DNA of 64,000 nt from Streptomyces novaecaesareae (GTDB lineage Bacteria; Actinomycetota; Actinomycetes; Streptomycetales; Streptomycetaceae): contig NZ_JNWQ01000028.1 in the NCBI RefSeq assembly GCF_000716875.1, positions 14,019-78,018 of the forward strand, given 5' to 3'. Shown one piece after another: positions 1 through 14,500 of this stretch. Under the pieces are notes generated by a model. It had not been told where the DNA came from. It saw nothing but the letters and a program-made list of their open reading frames with translations, and did not search any database. Within the stretch, counting starts at the first letter, position 1, and each line of letters starts with the position of its first letter. The translations under genes and the position numbers were made by a program.

Positions 1-1
1 G

Positions 2-190
2 GCGCTCTACGAGATGGAGCTGGTCGGCCACGACTTCTACCTCTTCGTGGAGAAGGACAGCGGCCTGCCCAGCGTCGTCTACCGCCGACACGGCTACAAC
101 TACGGTGTCATCCACCTGCAGACCGACCAGTCGGCCGGGGCCGGCAGCGGTGCGGGCGGGGCGATCGGCGGGGCCGACGACGAGGACTGA
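2..190 (+). CDS. hpf: Ribosome hibernation promoting factor, long form, C-terminal end (partial)
   Basis: Only the last 62 codons are inside the window; the gene begins upstream. The visible part (ALYEMELVGHDFYLFVEKD... VVYRRHGYNYGVIHL) is the C-terminal dimerisation domain of long HPF, which pairs 70S ribosomes into inactive 100S particles in stress or stationary phase. After this domain there is a short Gly/Ala-rich acidic tail ending in DDED. A perfect hairpin follows 23 bases after the stop and separates it from the response regulator. The identification rests on the conserved FxxFxxxxSGxxxVVYRRxGxxYGxI pattern. Confidence 0.9.
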   Translation, partial: ALYEMELVGHDFYLFVEKDSGLPSVVYRRHGYNYGVIHLQTDQSAGAGSGAGGAIGGADDED

Positions 191-212
191 CCGTCCGAGC
201 AGCGATGGAGGG

Positions 213-244
213 GTGACCCCGGCGGCCGTGGCCGCCGGGGTCAC
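213..244 (+). terminator. Hairpin terminator after hpf
   Basis: A perfect 14-bp inverted repeat (gtgaccccggcggc / gccgccggggtcac) with a cgtg loop lies just behind hpf. It has no T-run, as is common for actinomycete terminators. Confidence 0.7.
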
Positions 245-394
245 CGGCGTTCCGGGGCAGGGCGGTTCGAGCGGCGGGCCGGTCCCGGGGGGAGGGGTCA
301 CCCGATGCGGGGGAATCGGCGTCGGAGGGTGACCGCGGCGGCTGCGGGGCGTGGAATGATTGGCGTACGACGACCCGCGAAGGGGGAGGAGCGG

Positions 395-1150
395 ATGGGG
401 GATCACTTCGGGCTGGGGCCCGCGGCTGGGCCCGGGCTGCCGTTGGGGGGCCCGGAGGAGGAGCCCGCGTACGCACCGCACCGGGGTGAGCCGATCCGTG
501 TGCTGGTGGTGGACGACCACGCACTGTTCCGCCGGGGGCTGGAGATCGTCCTCGCGGAGGAGCCGGACATCAAGGTCGTCGGCGAGGCGGGGGACGGCGC
601 CGAGGCCGTGCTGAAGGCGGCCGACCTGCTGCCCGACATCATCCTCATGGACGTCCGGATGCCGCGGCGCAGCGGGATCGAGGCCTGCACGGCGATCAAG
701 GACGTGGCGCCCAGCACCAAGATCATCATGTTGACGATAAGCGACGAGGAGGCCGACCTCTACGAGGCGATCAAGGCGGGGGCCACCGGCTACCTGCTCA
801 AGGAGATCTCCACCGACGAGGTCGCCACCGCGATCCGCGCGGTCGCCGACGGGCAGTCGCAGATCAGCCCCTCGATGGCCTCCAAGCTGCTCACCGAGTT
901 CAAGTCGATGATCCAGCGCCGCTCCGACGACCGGGACCTGGTGCCCGCACCCCGGCTCACCGACCGGGAATTGGAGGTGCTCAAGCTGGTGGCGACCGGG
1001 ATGAACAACCGGGAGATCGCCAAGGAGCTGTTCATCAGCGAGAACACCGTGAAGAACCACGTGCGCAACATCCTGGAGAAGCTCCAACTGCACTCCAGGA
1101 TGGAGGCCGTGGTGTACGCGATGCGGGAGAAGATCCTCGAAATAGGGTGA
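395..1150 (+). CDS. Orphan NarL/FixJ-type response regulator
   Basis: A 251-aa two-component response regulator. The receiver domain covers about residues 35-150 (VLVVDDHALFRRGLE; probable phospho-acceptor Asp86 in DIILMDVRMP; conserved Thr and Lys in IIMLT and GYLLKE). A LuxR-type helix-turn-helix lies at about 188-245 (LTDRELEVLKLVATGMNNREIA). The ATG at 395 is preceded by a strong ribosome-binding site (gggggaggag) and avoids the low-complexity upstream extension. No histidine kinase lies nearby, so the partner is unknown. Its position between hpf and secA matches an orphan regulator of other Streptomyces. Confidence 0.9.
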   Translation: MGDHFGLGPAAGPGLPLGGPEEEPAYAPHRGEPIRVLVVDDHALFRRGLEIVLAEEPDIKVVGEAGDGAEAVLKAADLLPDIILMDVRMPRRSGIEACTAIKDVAPSTKIIMLTISDEEADLYEAIKAGATGYLLKEISTDEVATAIRAVADGQSQISPSMASKLLTEFKSMIQRRSDDRDLVPAPRLTDRELEVLKLVATGMNNREIAKELFISENTVKNHVRNILEKLQLHSRMEAVVYAMREKILEIG

Positions 1151-1162
1151 GCCGGGCCGGAC

Positions 1163-2374
1163 TCAGCCGTCCGCCAGCAGCTTCTCCAGGGCGGGGCGCA
1201 GCCGTTCGTCGTGCAGCGCCCCGACCCGTACCTCGTCGCAGCCGACCCAGGCTGCCGCCTCGCGCAGGGCCGTCGCCAGTGCCGCGAGGTGCCGGGCCCC
1301 CTGCCCCCGGTCGTCGGTCAGCGAGACCTGCCGGGCGACCAGGGTGCGGCCCTCGCGGGCCGGGTCGACCCGGCCGACCAGCCGGCCGCCGGCCAGCAGC
1401 GGCATCGCGAAGTAGCCGTGCACCCGCTTGTGCTTGGGGGTGTAGGCCTCCAGCCGGTGCGTCATGCCGAAGATCCGCTCGGTGCGCGGGCGGTCCCAGA
1501 CCAGCGAGTCGAACGGCGAGAGCAGCGTGGTGCGGTGGCGTCCGCGCGGGGTGGTGGCGAGGGCGGCCGGATCGGCCCAGGCGGGGGCGGCGGCGCCGTC
1601 CGGGCCCCAGCCCTCCACCTCGACCGGGACGAGCCCGCAGTCGGCGAGCACTGGGGCCAACTCCTCGGCGCGCAGCCGGTGGTAGTCCAGCAGGTCGGCC
1701 CGGGTGGCGACGCCGAGCGCGGCGCCGGCCTGGGCGACCAGGGTGCGCACGCACTCCTCGTCCGACCGGTCCTGCCCGAACAGGGCGTCCGGGATGGCCT
1801 GTTCGGCCAGGGCGTAGACGCGCTTCCAGCCGCGGCGCTCGGTGCAGACCACGTCGCCGAAGGCCAGCGCCCGCTCGACCGCGACCTTGGTGTCGGACCA
1901 GTCCCACCACTCGGCCGTCTTCTTGGCGCCGCCCAGCTCCGTGGAGGTCAGCGGACCCTCGGCGCGCAGCTTGTCCAGCACCAGCCGGTAGGTCTCGGGC
2001 GCGACCTGGTGGCCCCAGAGGTGGCCGCGGTCGCGGTAGCGGCGGCGCCGGAAGGCGAACAGCGGCCACTCCTCGACCGGCAGGATGCAGGCCGCGTGTG
2101 ACCAGTACTCGAAGCTCGTGCCCCCGCCCCAGTACGCCGCCTCGACGGCCGGGCGGCCGACCGCGCCGAGGCGGGCGTACGGCACCAGCTCGTGGGAGCG
2201 GGCGAGCACCGAGATGGTGTCCAGCTGGACGGCGCCCAGGTGCCGCAGCACCCCCCGCACCCCGGCCCGGCGGTCGGGCGCGCCCAGCAGGCCCTGGGCG
2301 CGCAGGGCGATCCGGCGGGCGTCGTCGGCGCTCAGGACGGTGACGGGGACGCTGCGGGCGGCTTCGGCGGTCAT
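1163..2374 (-). CDS. YcaQ/AlkX-like winged-helix DNA glycosylase (HTH_42 family)
   Basis: A 403-aa protein of the winged-helix YcaQ/AlkZ family, whose studied members remove alkylated bases or unhook interstrand crosslinks. Near residue 50 it has the family motif HLGAVQLDTISVLARSHEL. The Q-L-D form resembles the YcaQ/AlkX branch; the AlkZ resistance enzymes of antibiotic clusters have Q-x-Q. Further family blocks are LLSPFDSLVWDRPR and a C-terminal VRVGALHDERL. The ATG at 2374 is chosen although no ribosome-binding site is visible; a tacgct hexamer just upstream suggests leaderless transcription. It runs convergent with the response regulator, 12 bp apart. The substrate is not known from sequence. 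Confidence 0.85.
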   Translation of the reverse strand: MTAEAARSVPVTVLSADDARRIALRAQGLLGAPDRRAGVRGVLRHLGAVQLDTISVLARSHELVPYARLGAVGRPAVEAAYWGGGTSFEYWSHAACILPVEEWPLFAFRRRRYRDRGHLWGHQVAPETYRLVLDKLRAEGPLTSTELGGAKKTAEWWDWSDTKVAVERALAFGDVVCTERRGWKRVYALAEQAIPDALFGQDRSDEECVRTLVAQAGAALGVATRADLLDYHRLRAEELAPVLADCGLVPVEVEGWGPDGAAAPAWADPAALATTPRGRHRTTLLSPFDSLVWDRPRTERIFGMTHRLEAYTPKHKRVHGYFAMPLLAGGRLVGRVDPAREGRTLVARQVSLTDDRGQGARHLAALATALREAAAWVGCDEVRVGALHDERLRPALEKLLADG

Positions 2375-2485
2375 GCCGGCGAGCGTAGCCCGGGGCACTG
2401 ACAGCGACCGGGCCGGCTGAGCCTGCCCGGCTGCAGGGCGTGCAGGGCGTGCAGGGCCTACCGGGTCTGCACGGCCTGCCGGGTG

Positions 2486-3076
2486 TCAGTCCAGGTCGGA
2501 GGCCAGCAGCGAGGCCAGCCAGGCGTCGTGGAAGACGCCGCGCTGCTCGGCGTAGGAGCGCAGCGTGCCCTCGAAGCGGTAGCCGGCCTTCTCGGCGACG
2601 GCGCGGGAGCCCTCGTTGCCGACGTAGGCCTGCCACTCCAGGCGGCGCAGCCCCAGCTCGCGCAGCCCGTACAGGGACACGGCGCGGGCGGCCTCGACCG
2701 TGTAGCCGCGGCCGCGGAACTCCTTCACGGCCCACCAACCGACCTCGGCGCAGCGCGGGTCGTGGTCGCGCAGGACGAGCCCCTGGCTGCCGACCAGGGC
2801 GCCGGACCCGCGCTCGAACACGCACCAGATCCGGTTCGTACCGGTGCGCCAGCCCTCGACGGCGAGATCGCGCACGAAGAACTCCGCGTCCTCGCGCCGG
2901 TACGGGGAGGGAACCACCGTCCAGCGCTGGATCTCGGCGTCCTGGCAGGCGCTGTACACCGCGTCGATGTCGCTTTCCTGCGGGGCACGCAGGACGAGGC
3001 GCTCGGTGGTGAGGGTGACGGGTTCGGTGGGGAGTTCGGTGGGGAGTTCGTCCATGTACGGATTATTCCGTGGCAT
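2486..3076 (-). CDS. GNAT-family N-acetyltransferase (RimJ/RimL type)
   Basis: A protein of about 196 aa with the Gcn5-related acetyltransferase fold of the RimJ/RimL group: an N-terminal LTTERLVLRAPQESDI strand/helix, a central VGWWAVKEFRGRGYTVEAAR acetyl-CoA loop (R-G-R-G-Y) and a C-terminal NEGSRAVAEKAGYRFEG block. The start is uncertain among ATGs at 3091, 3076 and 3055. The N-terminus carries a short duplication (ELPTELPTEP). It is divergent from secA, sharing a roughly 220-bp promoter region. The acceptor substrate, protein or small molecule, cannot be told. Confidence 0.85.
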   Translation of the reverse strand: MPRNNPYMDELPTELPTEPVTLTTERLVLRAPQESDIDAVYSACQDAEIQRWTVVPSPYRREDAEFFVRDLAVEGWRTGTNRIWCVFERGSGALVGSQGLVLRDHDPRCAEVGWWAVKEFRGRGYTVEAARAVSLYGLRELGLRRLEWQAYVGNEGSRAVAEKAGYRFEGTLRSYAEQRGVFHDAWLASLLASDLD

Positions 3077-3297
3077 GAGGAATCGGGGCATCCGATTATC
3101 TGGCCAACTCCTCGACCAGTCGACCGTTTTGTCCCGGTGGACGGTGCTATCTGGTTATGTGCTCGCGCGGGTGACACGGGAATACCGTGCTGACGCACCT
3201 CCCGGGGCATTGGACTCCTCGCATACGATGGCCCGTGCGGTGGGGTGGACCCCCCGTGCAGTCGTCCAGTGCCAATACAGGCAAGGAGCCCGCTCAA

Positions 3298-6060
<2,763 letters not shown>

Positions 6061-6077
6061 GTCGGCCGCAGGACGCC

Positions 6078-6117
6078 GCGCAGGGCGCCGTACCCGTACC
6101 GGGGCGGCGCCCTGCGC
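6078..6117 (+). terminator. Hairpin terminator after secA
   Basis: A perfect 13-bp inverted repeat (gcgcagggcgccg / cggcgccctgcgc) begins 17 bases after the secA stop. It lies between two convergent genes and may serve both. Confidence 0.7.
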
Positions 6118-6149
6118 CGTTCCCCGCGCCCCCGCGTGGCGCCGCGTGT

Positions 6150-6602
6150 TCACCGGGCCTCCACGGCGGTGCACTGCCACTGCCCGGCCGGGCCGCGCTG
6201 CTCCAGCCGGAAGGCCACCATGTGGTGCCGCCGGCCGAGGTCGACCCGCACGCAGGCCTCGACCGCGTCGGGCGAGGGCGAGCGGTCGTGCACCGGGCCG
6301 AGCCGGGGCCGGTCGGCGGCGCCGCCGCGGCGCAGTGCGCCGGCCCGGACCAGCGAGGCGAGCTGGCCGTAGCCGTCCAGGCTGGTGTGCCGCATCAGCT
6401 GGCCGGAGGGCCGGGCGCCGGTGAGCACCTCGACCAGCTGGTGGGCGAAGCGGGAGGCCAGCGCCCGGGCGTCGTGGCCGGGGGCGCCGGTGCAGGCGGC
6501 GCGCGGGTGGCGCGGCCGGCGCCCGGCCGGGTCGCAGGCGCCGGCGGTGTGCGGGCGGGGGTGCGGGTGGCGGTGCGGGCGGGCGGTGAGGTGGGCGGTC
6601 AC
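6150..6602 (-). CDS. Rv3235-like (DUF6459-type) small protein
   Basis: A 150-aa protein of unknown function. The N-terminal third is low-complexity and rich in His, Pro and Arg. The conserved part starts near residue 45 (ASRFAHQLVEVLTGARPSGQL; then DGYGQLASL) and ends with a beta-rich stretch (VEACVRVDLGRRHHMVAFRLE... WQCTAVE). This matches the Rv3235 family as I remember it, which often lies beside secA in actinobacteria. It is convergent with secA. No catalytic motif, signal peptide or membrane segment is seen. Confidence 0.65.
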   Translation of the reverse strand: MTAHLTARPHRHPHPRPHTAGACDPAGRRPRHPRAACTGAPGHDARALASRFAHQLVEVLTGARPSGQLMRHTSLDGYGQLASLVRAGALRRGGAADRPRLGPVHDRSPSPDAVEACVRVDLGRRHHMVAFRLEQRGPAGQWQCTAVEAR

Positions 6603-6944
6603 GGTGGCTCCTCGGCCGGGTGGTGCGGGTACGGACGGGTCCAGGCTGGTGGCGGCCGGGGCTGGGCGGCAATGCCTTTTCGGCGCGGGCCGGGCCGGGT
6701 TCCGAGTTCACCTATCCGGGTGAGTCGGCCAGTGTGGCGGCGGATCGGCGCAGCGTTCGCGCAACGCCCGGTTGACGTGCGGGGGCGGGCCGTACGGTCC
6801 GAAAGGGGACGCTCCGGCTGGGCGGACCGGGTGGTTCGCGCCGGGCCGCCGCGTTGCGCGGTACCGCTCCCGGCGCGCACCATCGGAGCCTGACCGGGAA
6901 CCGCGGGGCGCGGGCAGCCGCCCCCACGACGACGGGCGGCCGCC
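6603..6944. other. Divergent intergenic region (Rv3235-like / patatin)
   Basis: 342 bases with no convincing gene. It must hold both divergent promoters. The only structured element noticed is an imperfect dyad (tcacc-N6-ggtga, 6708-6723). No consensus -10/-35 pair is clear. Confidence 0.4.
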
Positions 6945-8129
6945 ATGACCACACGGGTAGCAGCGACGGTGCCGGCCCCGGCGGCCGAGGGCACCGCCCC
7001 GCCCGCCGGGGGCGCACCCCGGCGCGGCCTGGTGCTGGGCGGCGGCGGGATGCTCGGCGCGGCCTGGACGGTCGGCGCGCTGTGCGCCGTCGAGGAGGCC
7101 ACCGGGCGCCAGCCGGGCGGGGCCGACGTCCTGCTCGGCACCTCGGCGGGCGCGATCCTCGCGGCGATGCTGGCCGGTGGGGTCCGGCCCGAGCAGCTGC
7201 GCGACCACCAGCGCGGCCTGCCGATCACCGAGGGGCCGCTGGCCGGGGTCGCCTTCGACTACGAGACCGCCGTCGGTGGCGCGCTGCCGCCCCGCCCCCG
7301 GGCCGGCATCGGCTCACCGGGCCTGCTGCGCGACGCCGTCCGGCACCCGCGCGAGTACCCGCTGCTGACCATGGTCTCGGCGATGGCGCCGCACGGCCGC
7401 GGCTCGCTGGCGCCGGTCGGCGAGCTGGTGCGCGGGCTGCTCGGCCCGGGCGGCTGGCCGGACGCGGCCCCGGACGCGGCCCCGGACGCGGGCGCCGAGG
7501 GCGCGGAACCGGCGGACGGGACGGCGGCGGGGGCAGCGGGGGCGGCGCGCTCGCCGCTGCGGGTGGCCGCCGTGGACTACCGCAGCGGCCGCCGGGTGGT
7601 CTTCGGCGATCCGGACGCCCCGGCGGTCGCGGTCGCCGACGCCGTGATGGCCTCCTGCGCGATCCCCGGCTGGTTCGCGCCCGTGCGCCTGGACGGCTCG
7701 GCGTACGTGGACGGCGGCTGCTGGTCGGCCACCAACGCCGACCTGATGCTCGGGCGCGGCCTGGACGAGGTGTACGTGCTCGCCCCGATGGCCCTGCGGC
7801 TGGACCGGGGCGGCGACGGGACCGGCCGGGACGACCGCTCCGGCCCGGCCGGGCGCGCCACCCTGGCCGCCCTGCGTGAGTGGCGCGCCCGGGACCGCCC
7901 GCGCGGCGTGCTGGCGCAGCTGGTCAGCCGCTACCGCCGGGCCGTCACCCGCCAGCTGCTGCGCGAGGCCGCGCTGCTGCGGGCCGAGGGCGTCCGGGTG
8001 CGGCTGCTCGCGCCGACCCTGGCGGACCTCGCCGTGATGGGCCCGAACCTGATGGACCCGGCCCGCCGCGGCGCCGTCCTGGAGAGCGCCCTGCGGACCA
8101 GCCGGGAGGCGCTGCGGGCCGCCCGGTGA
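6945..8129 (+). CDS. Patatin-like phospholipase family protein
   Basis: A 394-aa serine hydrolase of the patatin/RssA family, which cleaves lipid acyl esters with a Ser-Asp dyad. The oxyanion loop is LVLGGGGMLGAAW (about residue 27), the nucleophile elbow GTSAG (about residue 65), and the Asp lies in YVDGGCWSATNADL (about residue 255). There is an Ala/Gly/Asp-rich low-complexity insert at about residues 175-205. No signal peptide is present, so it is probably cytoplasmic or peripheral. The ATG at 6945 follows a weak ribosome-binding site. The substrate is unknown. Confidence 0.88.
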   Translation: MTTRVAATVPAPAAEGTAPPAGGAPRRGLVLGGGGMLGAAWTVGALCAVEEATGRQPGGADVLLGTSAGAILAAMLAGGVRPEQLRDHQRGLPITEGPLAGVAFDYETAVGGALPPRPRAGIGSPGLLRDAVRHPREYPLLTMVSAMAPHGRGSLAPVGELVRGLLGPGGWPDAAPDAAPDAGAEGAEPADGTAAGAAGAARSPLRVAAVDYRSGRRVVFGDPDAPAVAVADAVMASCAIPGWFAPVRLDGSAYVDGGCWSATNADLMLGRGLDEVYVLAPMALRLDRGGDGTGRDDRSGPAGRATLAALREWRARDRPRGVLAQLVSRYRRAVTRQLLREAALLRAEGVRVRLLAPTLADLAVMGPNLMDPARRGAVLESALRTSREALRAAR

Positions 8130-8262
8130 ACGGCCGGGCAAGCCGCACCGCAGGTGATCACGGGGGCCCGGCGGCGCTTATTCTTGGGGCGCCGGGGAAT
8201 CCGTTCCGCTGGACGGACCCGGCTGGACGGACCCCGCTGGACCGAACCGGAGAGTGTCACCG

Positions 8263-8772
8263 ATGCGCGTGTACGTGCCCACCACCCTGACCGGCCTGGC
8301 GGCGGCACACGAGGGCGGCGCCCTGGAGCAGTCCGCGGCGTACGCCGTGACGCCCGCGCTGCGCGAGTGGTACGTCAGCGACGACCTCGAGGAGCTGGAG
8401 TACGCGGCGCTGAACCGGGCCGCGCAGTCCTCGCTGCGGCTGCTGGCCGCCGACCCGGACGCCCCGCGCCGCCGGGTCGTGGTGGCGCTGGACGTGGCCG
8501 ACGCGTCCGTGCGGCCCTTCCCCGGCGACGAGTACCAGGACCAGGCCTCGCTCGGCCGGGTGGTGCTGGCCGGCCCGGTGCGGCTGGCCAAGGCGGCCGC
8601 GGTGCACGCGGACGTGTCCGACGACGAGGTGGTCACGGACGTGGCGGCGGCGGTGGCGGCGGTGGTCGCGGCCGACGCGGGCGACCAGGACGCCCAGTTC
8701 ACCGTGGACGGCGCCGAGGACCACGACCTGCTCTGGTTCGCGACCCAGGAGATCCCCGCGCTGCTGGCGTGA
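8263..8772 (+). CDS. Conserved actinobacterial protein (DUF6912-like), unknown function
   Basis: A 169-aa protein starting MRVYVPTTLTGLAAAHEGG. It is highly conserved in streptomycetes in my memory but has no assigned role. It is acidic, with an Ala/Val-rich helix near residue 130 and a C-terminal HDLLWFATQEIPALL. The ATG at 8263 is preferred over one at 8254 because the family begins with MRVYVP. The HAD hydrolase follows about 75 bases downstream on the same strand and may be co-transcribed. Confidence 0.7.
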   Translation: MRVYVPTTLTGLAAAHEGGALEQSAAYAVTPALREWYVSDDLEELEYAALNRAAQSSLRLLAADPDAPRRRVVVALDVADASVRPFPGDEYQDQASLGRVVLAGPVRLAKAAAVHADVSDDEVVTDVAAAVAAVVAADAGDQDAQFTVDGAEDHDLLWFATQEIPALLA

Positions 8773-8849
8773 GCGGGCGAGCCGTCCGGGACGGGTGCGT
8801 GAGCTGAGCCCTACCGGCGTGTCGGTGCCCGGCGTTACCGTTGTCCTCC

Positions 8850-9506
8850 GTGCGCACTCACATCGTTTGGGACTGGAACGGCACGCTCTTCCACGACATG
8901 GAGGCGGTGCTCGGGGCGAGCAACGCCGCGTTCGCGACCATCGGCGTCGGGCCGATGAGCCTGCAGGAGTACCGGGAGCAGTACGAGATCCCGATCCCGC
9001 GGTTCTACCAGCGGCTGCTCGGCCGGGAGCCCTCCCGGGAGGAGTGGCTGAAGCTGGACGACGCCTTCCACGAGCGCTACCGCGAGCTCAGCTCGTCCTG
9101 CGGGCTGACCGAGGGCGCCCGTGAGCTGGTGGCCGACTGGCAGACGGCCGGGCACAGCCAGTCGCTGCTGTCGCTGTACGTGCACGAGAACCTCGTCCCG
9201 CTGGTCGACACCTTCGGCCTGACCGGCCACTTCCTGCGGGTGGACGGCCGCAGCGGCCCGGCGGGCGGGCAGAAGGCGGAGCACCTCGTCCGGCACCTGG
9301 CCGCGCTCGGCGAGGAGGTCGACCCGGCCCGTACGGTGCTGATCGGGGACGCGGCGGACGACGCCCTGGCGGCGCTGAGCGTGGGTGCGCACGCGGTGCT
9401 GTACACCGGCGGTTCGCACACGCGGGAGAAGCTGGAGCCGGTCGGCGTCCCGGTGGTGGACACCCTGGCCGAGGCGGTGGAGCTGGCGGGCCGGATCGCC
9501 GGCTGA
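8850..9506 (+). CDS. HAD-superfamily hydrolase
   Basis: A protein of about 218 aa with the haloacid-dehalogenase fold. Motif I is HIVWDWNGTLFHD; the usual second Asp is replaced by Asn, so it is a DxN variant. The cap domain follows at about residues 20-85, and motif IV is VLIGDAADDALAA. It is probably a phosphatase of the phosphoglycolate-phosphatase-like group. The GTG at 8850 is taken as start; a tac/tgt-rich hexamer just upstream suggests a leaderless transcript. A TTG lies three codons earlier. The substrate is unknown. Confidence 0.85.
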   Translation: MRTHIVWDWNGTLFHDMEAVLGASNAAFATIGVGPMSLQEYREQYEIPIPRFYQRLLGREPSREEWLKLDDAFHERYRELSSSCGLTEGARELVADWQTAGHSQSLLSLYVHENLVPLVDTFGLTGHFLRVDGRSGPAGGQKAEHLVRHLAALGEEVDPARTVLIGDAADDALAALSVGAHAVLYTGGSHTREKLEPVGVPVVDTLAEAVELAGRIAG

Positions 9507-9654
9507 GCGGCCCTCTCCCCGGGTGGGCGGGAGTCGGGCGGCCCGGTCGCAGTGGCGGGCGCCACGTCCGCCGTCCGCGTGTCTGAGCGGGCGGATCGGG
9601 CCGCCGCTGGTCAGGCTGGACTGACAGCCGAGCAGTCAGCAGGACGGAGCCGCC

Positions 9655-11286
<1,632 letters not shown>

Positions 11287-11430
11287 GAGTGAACATCAGG
11301 CTCCGGTTTGGACATGCTGTCCAGGACGGACCCGACATCCTGCAGGTTTGCGCCTCCCTGTCCCTGTCCACCTTCGATTGATCCGGTTAGGCTGGCTGGC
11401 GTCGTCGGGTGGCTTGCAGGACGAACGTGT

Positions 11431-11452
11431 CGTCCTACCCACTGGGAGGACG
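11431..11452 (+). promoter_or_regulatory. Leader hairpin hiding a strong Shine-Dalgarno in the gdh leader
   Basis: The bases cgtcct-a-ccc (11431-11440) pair with gggaggacg (11444-11452), leaving a 3-base loop and one bulged A. The 3' arm is itself a near-perfect ribosome-binding site placed just before an ATG at 11457. That ATG opens a 72-codon frame running to 11675, past the gdh start at 11573. A regulatory role is inferred. Confidence 0.45.
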
Positions 11453-11572
11453 TTTCATGCGTGCCATGAGCCCCTTTCAGTCGGATGGTGCGGCAGGATT
11501 GCGGCTGACCCGTCGGTGTACATCCACACACCACCGAGTCACGCAACGGCGCGCGACAGGAGCCAAGAAGTC

Positions 11573-14500
11573 ATGCAGACCAAGCTGGACGCAGCCAAGG
11601 CCGAACTGCTCAAGAAGGCAGCCGCAGCAGCTGAGAACAGCCAGGTGGGGGGAGCGGCGCCGGGAGAGGGTCTGAGCAACGGCGCTCTGACCGCGTACCT
11701 GCACCACTACTACCTCCACACCGCGCCCGAGGACCTGGTCGACCGCGACCCGGTCGACGTCTACGGTGCGGCCGCCTCCCACTACCGCCTGGGCCTCAAG
11801 CGCCCCCAGGGCACCGCCGAGGTGCGGGTCCACACCCCCTCGGTCGAGGAGAACGGCTGGTCCTGCGGCCACACGGTGGTCGAGGTGGTCACCGACGACA
11901 TGCCGTTCCTGGTCGACTCCGTCACCAACGAGCTGTCCCGCCAGGACCGCGCGATCCACATCGTGATCCACCCCCAGCTGCTCGTCCGCCGTGACATCAC
12001 CGGCAAGCTGCTGGAGATCCTGGACGTCGACGCCTGCTCCCGCAGCCAGGCCGCCGGCACCGAGTGGCCGGCCGACGCGACCGTCGAGTCGTGGATGCAC
12101 ATCGAGGTCGACCGCGAGACCGACCGCGACGACCTGCGCGCCATCGAGACCAACCTGCGCCGCGTGCTCGGCGACGTCCGCGAGGTCGTCGAGGACTGGG
12201 GCAAGATGCGCGAGAGCTCGCTGCGCCTGGCCGACGAGCTCGCCGAGCAGCCCCCGGCCGGCCTGCCCGAGCAGGAGGTCGGCGAGGCCTGGGAGCTGAT
12301 GCGCTGGCTCGCCGACGACCACTTCACCTTCCTCGGCTACCGCGAGTACGACCTCGTCGAGCACGAGGGCGAGGAGGTCCTCAAGGCCGTCGCCGGGACC
12401 GGCCTCGGCATCCTGCGCGCCGACCCGCACAGCCACGACGACCGCCACCACTCGGTCAGCGAGGCCTTCGGCCGGCTCTCCGCGCCGGTGCGCGCCAAGG
12501 CCCACGAGAAGAAGCTGCTCGTCCTGACCAAGGCCAACAGCCGCTCCACCGTGCACCGCCCGGCCTACCTGGACTACGTCGGCGTCAAGAAGTTCAACGC
12601 CGCCGGCGAGCCGATCGGCGAGCGCCGCTTCCTCGGCCTGTTCTCCTCGGCCGCCTACACCGAGTCGGTCACCCGCATCCCGGTCGTGCGCCGCAAGGTC
12701 CAGGCGGTGCTGGAGGAGTCCGGCTTCTCCAGCGAGAGCCACGACGGCCGCGACCTGCTGCAGATCATGGAGACCTTCCCGCGGGACGAGATCTTCCAGA
12801 CCCCGGCCTCCGAGCTGCTCTCCATCGCCACCAGCGTGCTCTACCTGCAGGAGCGCCGTAAGCTGCGCCTCTTCCTGCGCCAGGACGAGTACGGGCGCTA
12901 CTTCTCCGCGTTCATCTACCTGCCGCGCGACCGCTACACCACCCGGATCCGGCTGCTGCTCACCGACATCCTCAAGGAGGAGCTGAACGGCGCCACCATC
13001 GACTACACGGTGTACGCCACCGAGTCGGTGCTGACCCGCCTGCACTTCGTGGTCCGGGTCGCCCCGGGCACCGAGCTGCCGCACCTCACCGACAGCGACA
13101 TCGAGCGGATCGAGAACCGCCTGGCCGAGGCCGCCCGGTTCTGGATGGACGGCTTCCACGACCAGCTGCACCTCGAACTGGGCGAGGAGAAGGCCGCCGA
13201 GCTCGGCCACAAGTACGCCAACGCCTTCCCGGACGGCTACCGCGCCGACTTCCCGCCGCGCACCGCCGTCGCCGACATCAAGCAGATCGAGTCGCTGCAC
13301 GGCGAGGGCGACTTCCGCCTCAACCTGTACCAGCCGGTCGGCGCCGGCGACGACGAGCGCCGCTTCAAGATCTACCGGGTCGGCGGCCCGATCTCGCTCA
13401 CCGAGGTCCTGCCGGTGCTCCAGCGCCTGGGCGTCGAGGTGCTGGACGAGCACCCGTACGCGCTGCGCCGCTCCGACGGCACCACCGCGTGGGTGTACGA
13501 CTTCGGCCTGAGACTGCGCGAGGCCACCGGGCTCACCGACGAGGCCCGCGAGCGCTTCCAGGAGACCTTCGCCGCCACCTGGATGGGCAAGGCCGAGAAC
13601 GACGGCTTCAACGAGCTGGTGCTGACCGCCGGGCTGACCTGGCGCCAGGCGATGATGCTGCGCGCGTACGCCAAGTACCTGCGCCAGGCGGGCTCCACGT
13701 TCTCCCAGGACTACATGGAGGACGCGCTCCGCAACAACACCCACACCACCCGCCTGCTGGTCAACCTGTTCGAGGCCCGGCTCAGCCCGAGCCACCGCTC
13801 GGGCGCCCTTGAGCTGACCGAGGGCATCCTGGAGGAGCTGGCCGGCGCCCTCGACGAGGTCGTCTCGCTGGACGAGGACCGCATCCTGCGCTCCTTCCTG
13901 AACCTCATCAAGGCCACCCTGCGGACCAACTTCTTCCAGCACGCCGCCGACGGCGAGTGGCACTCCTACGTGTCGATGAAGTTCGACCCGAAGGCCGTCC
14001 CGGACCTGCCGGCCCCGCGCCCGGCGTTCGAGATCTGGGTCTACTCGCCGCAGGTCGAGGGCGTGCACCTGCGCTTCGGCAAGGTCGCCCGCGGCGGTCT
14101 GCGCTGGTCCGACCGGCGCGAGGACTTCCGCACCGAGATCCTGGGCCTGGTCAAGGCGCAGATGGTCAAGAACACCGTCATCGTGCCGGTCGGCGCCAAG
14201 GGCGGCTTCGTCGCCAAGCAGCTGCCGGACCCGTCGGTGGACCGCGACGCCTGGCTGGCCGAGGGCATCTCCTCGTACAAGACGTTCATCTCGGCGCTGC
14301 TGGACATCACCGACAACCTGGTCGGCGGCGAGGTCGTGCACCCGGCCGACGTGGTCCGCCACGACGAGGACGACACCTACCTGGTCGTCGCCGCCGACAA
14401 GGGCACCGCGACCTTCTCCGACATCGCCAACGGCGTCGCGGAGTCGTACGGCTTCTGGCTCGGCGACGCGTTCGCCTCCGGTGGCTCGGCCGGCTACGAC

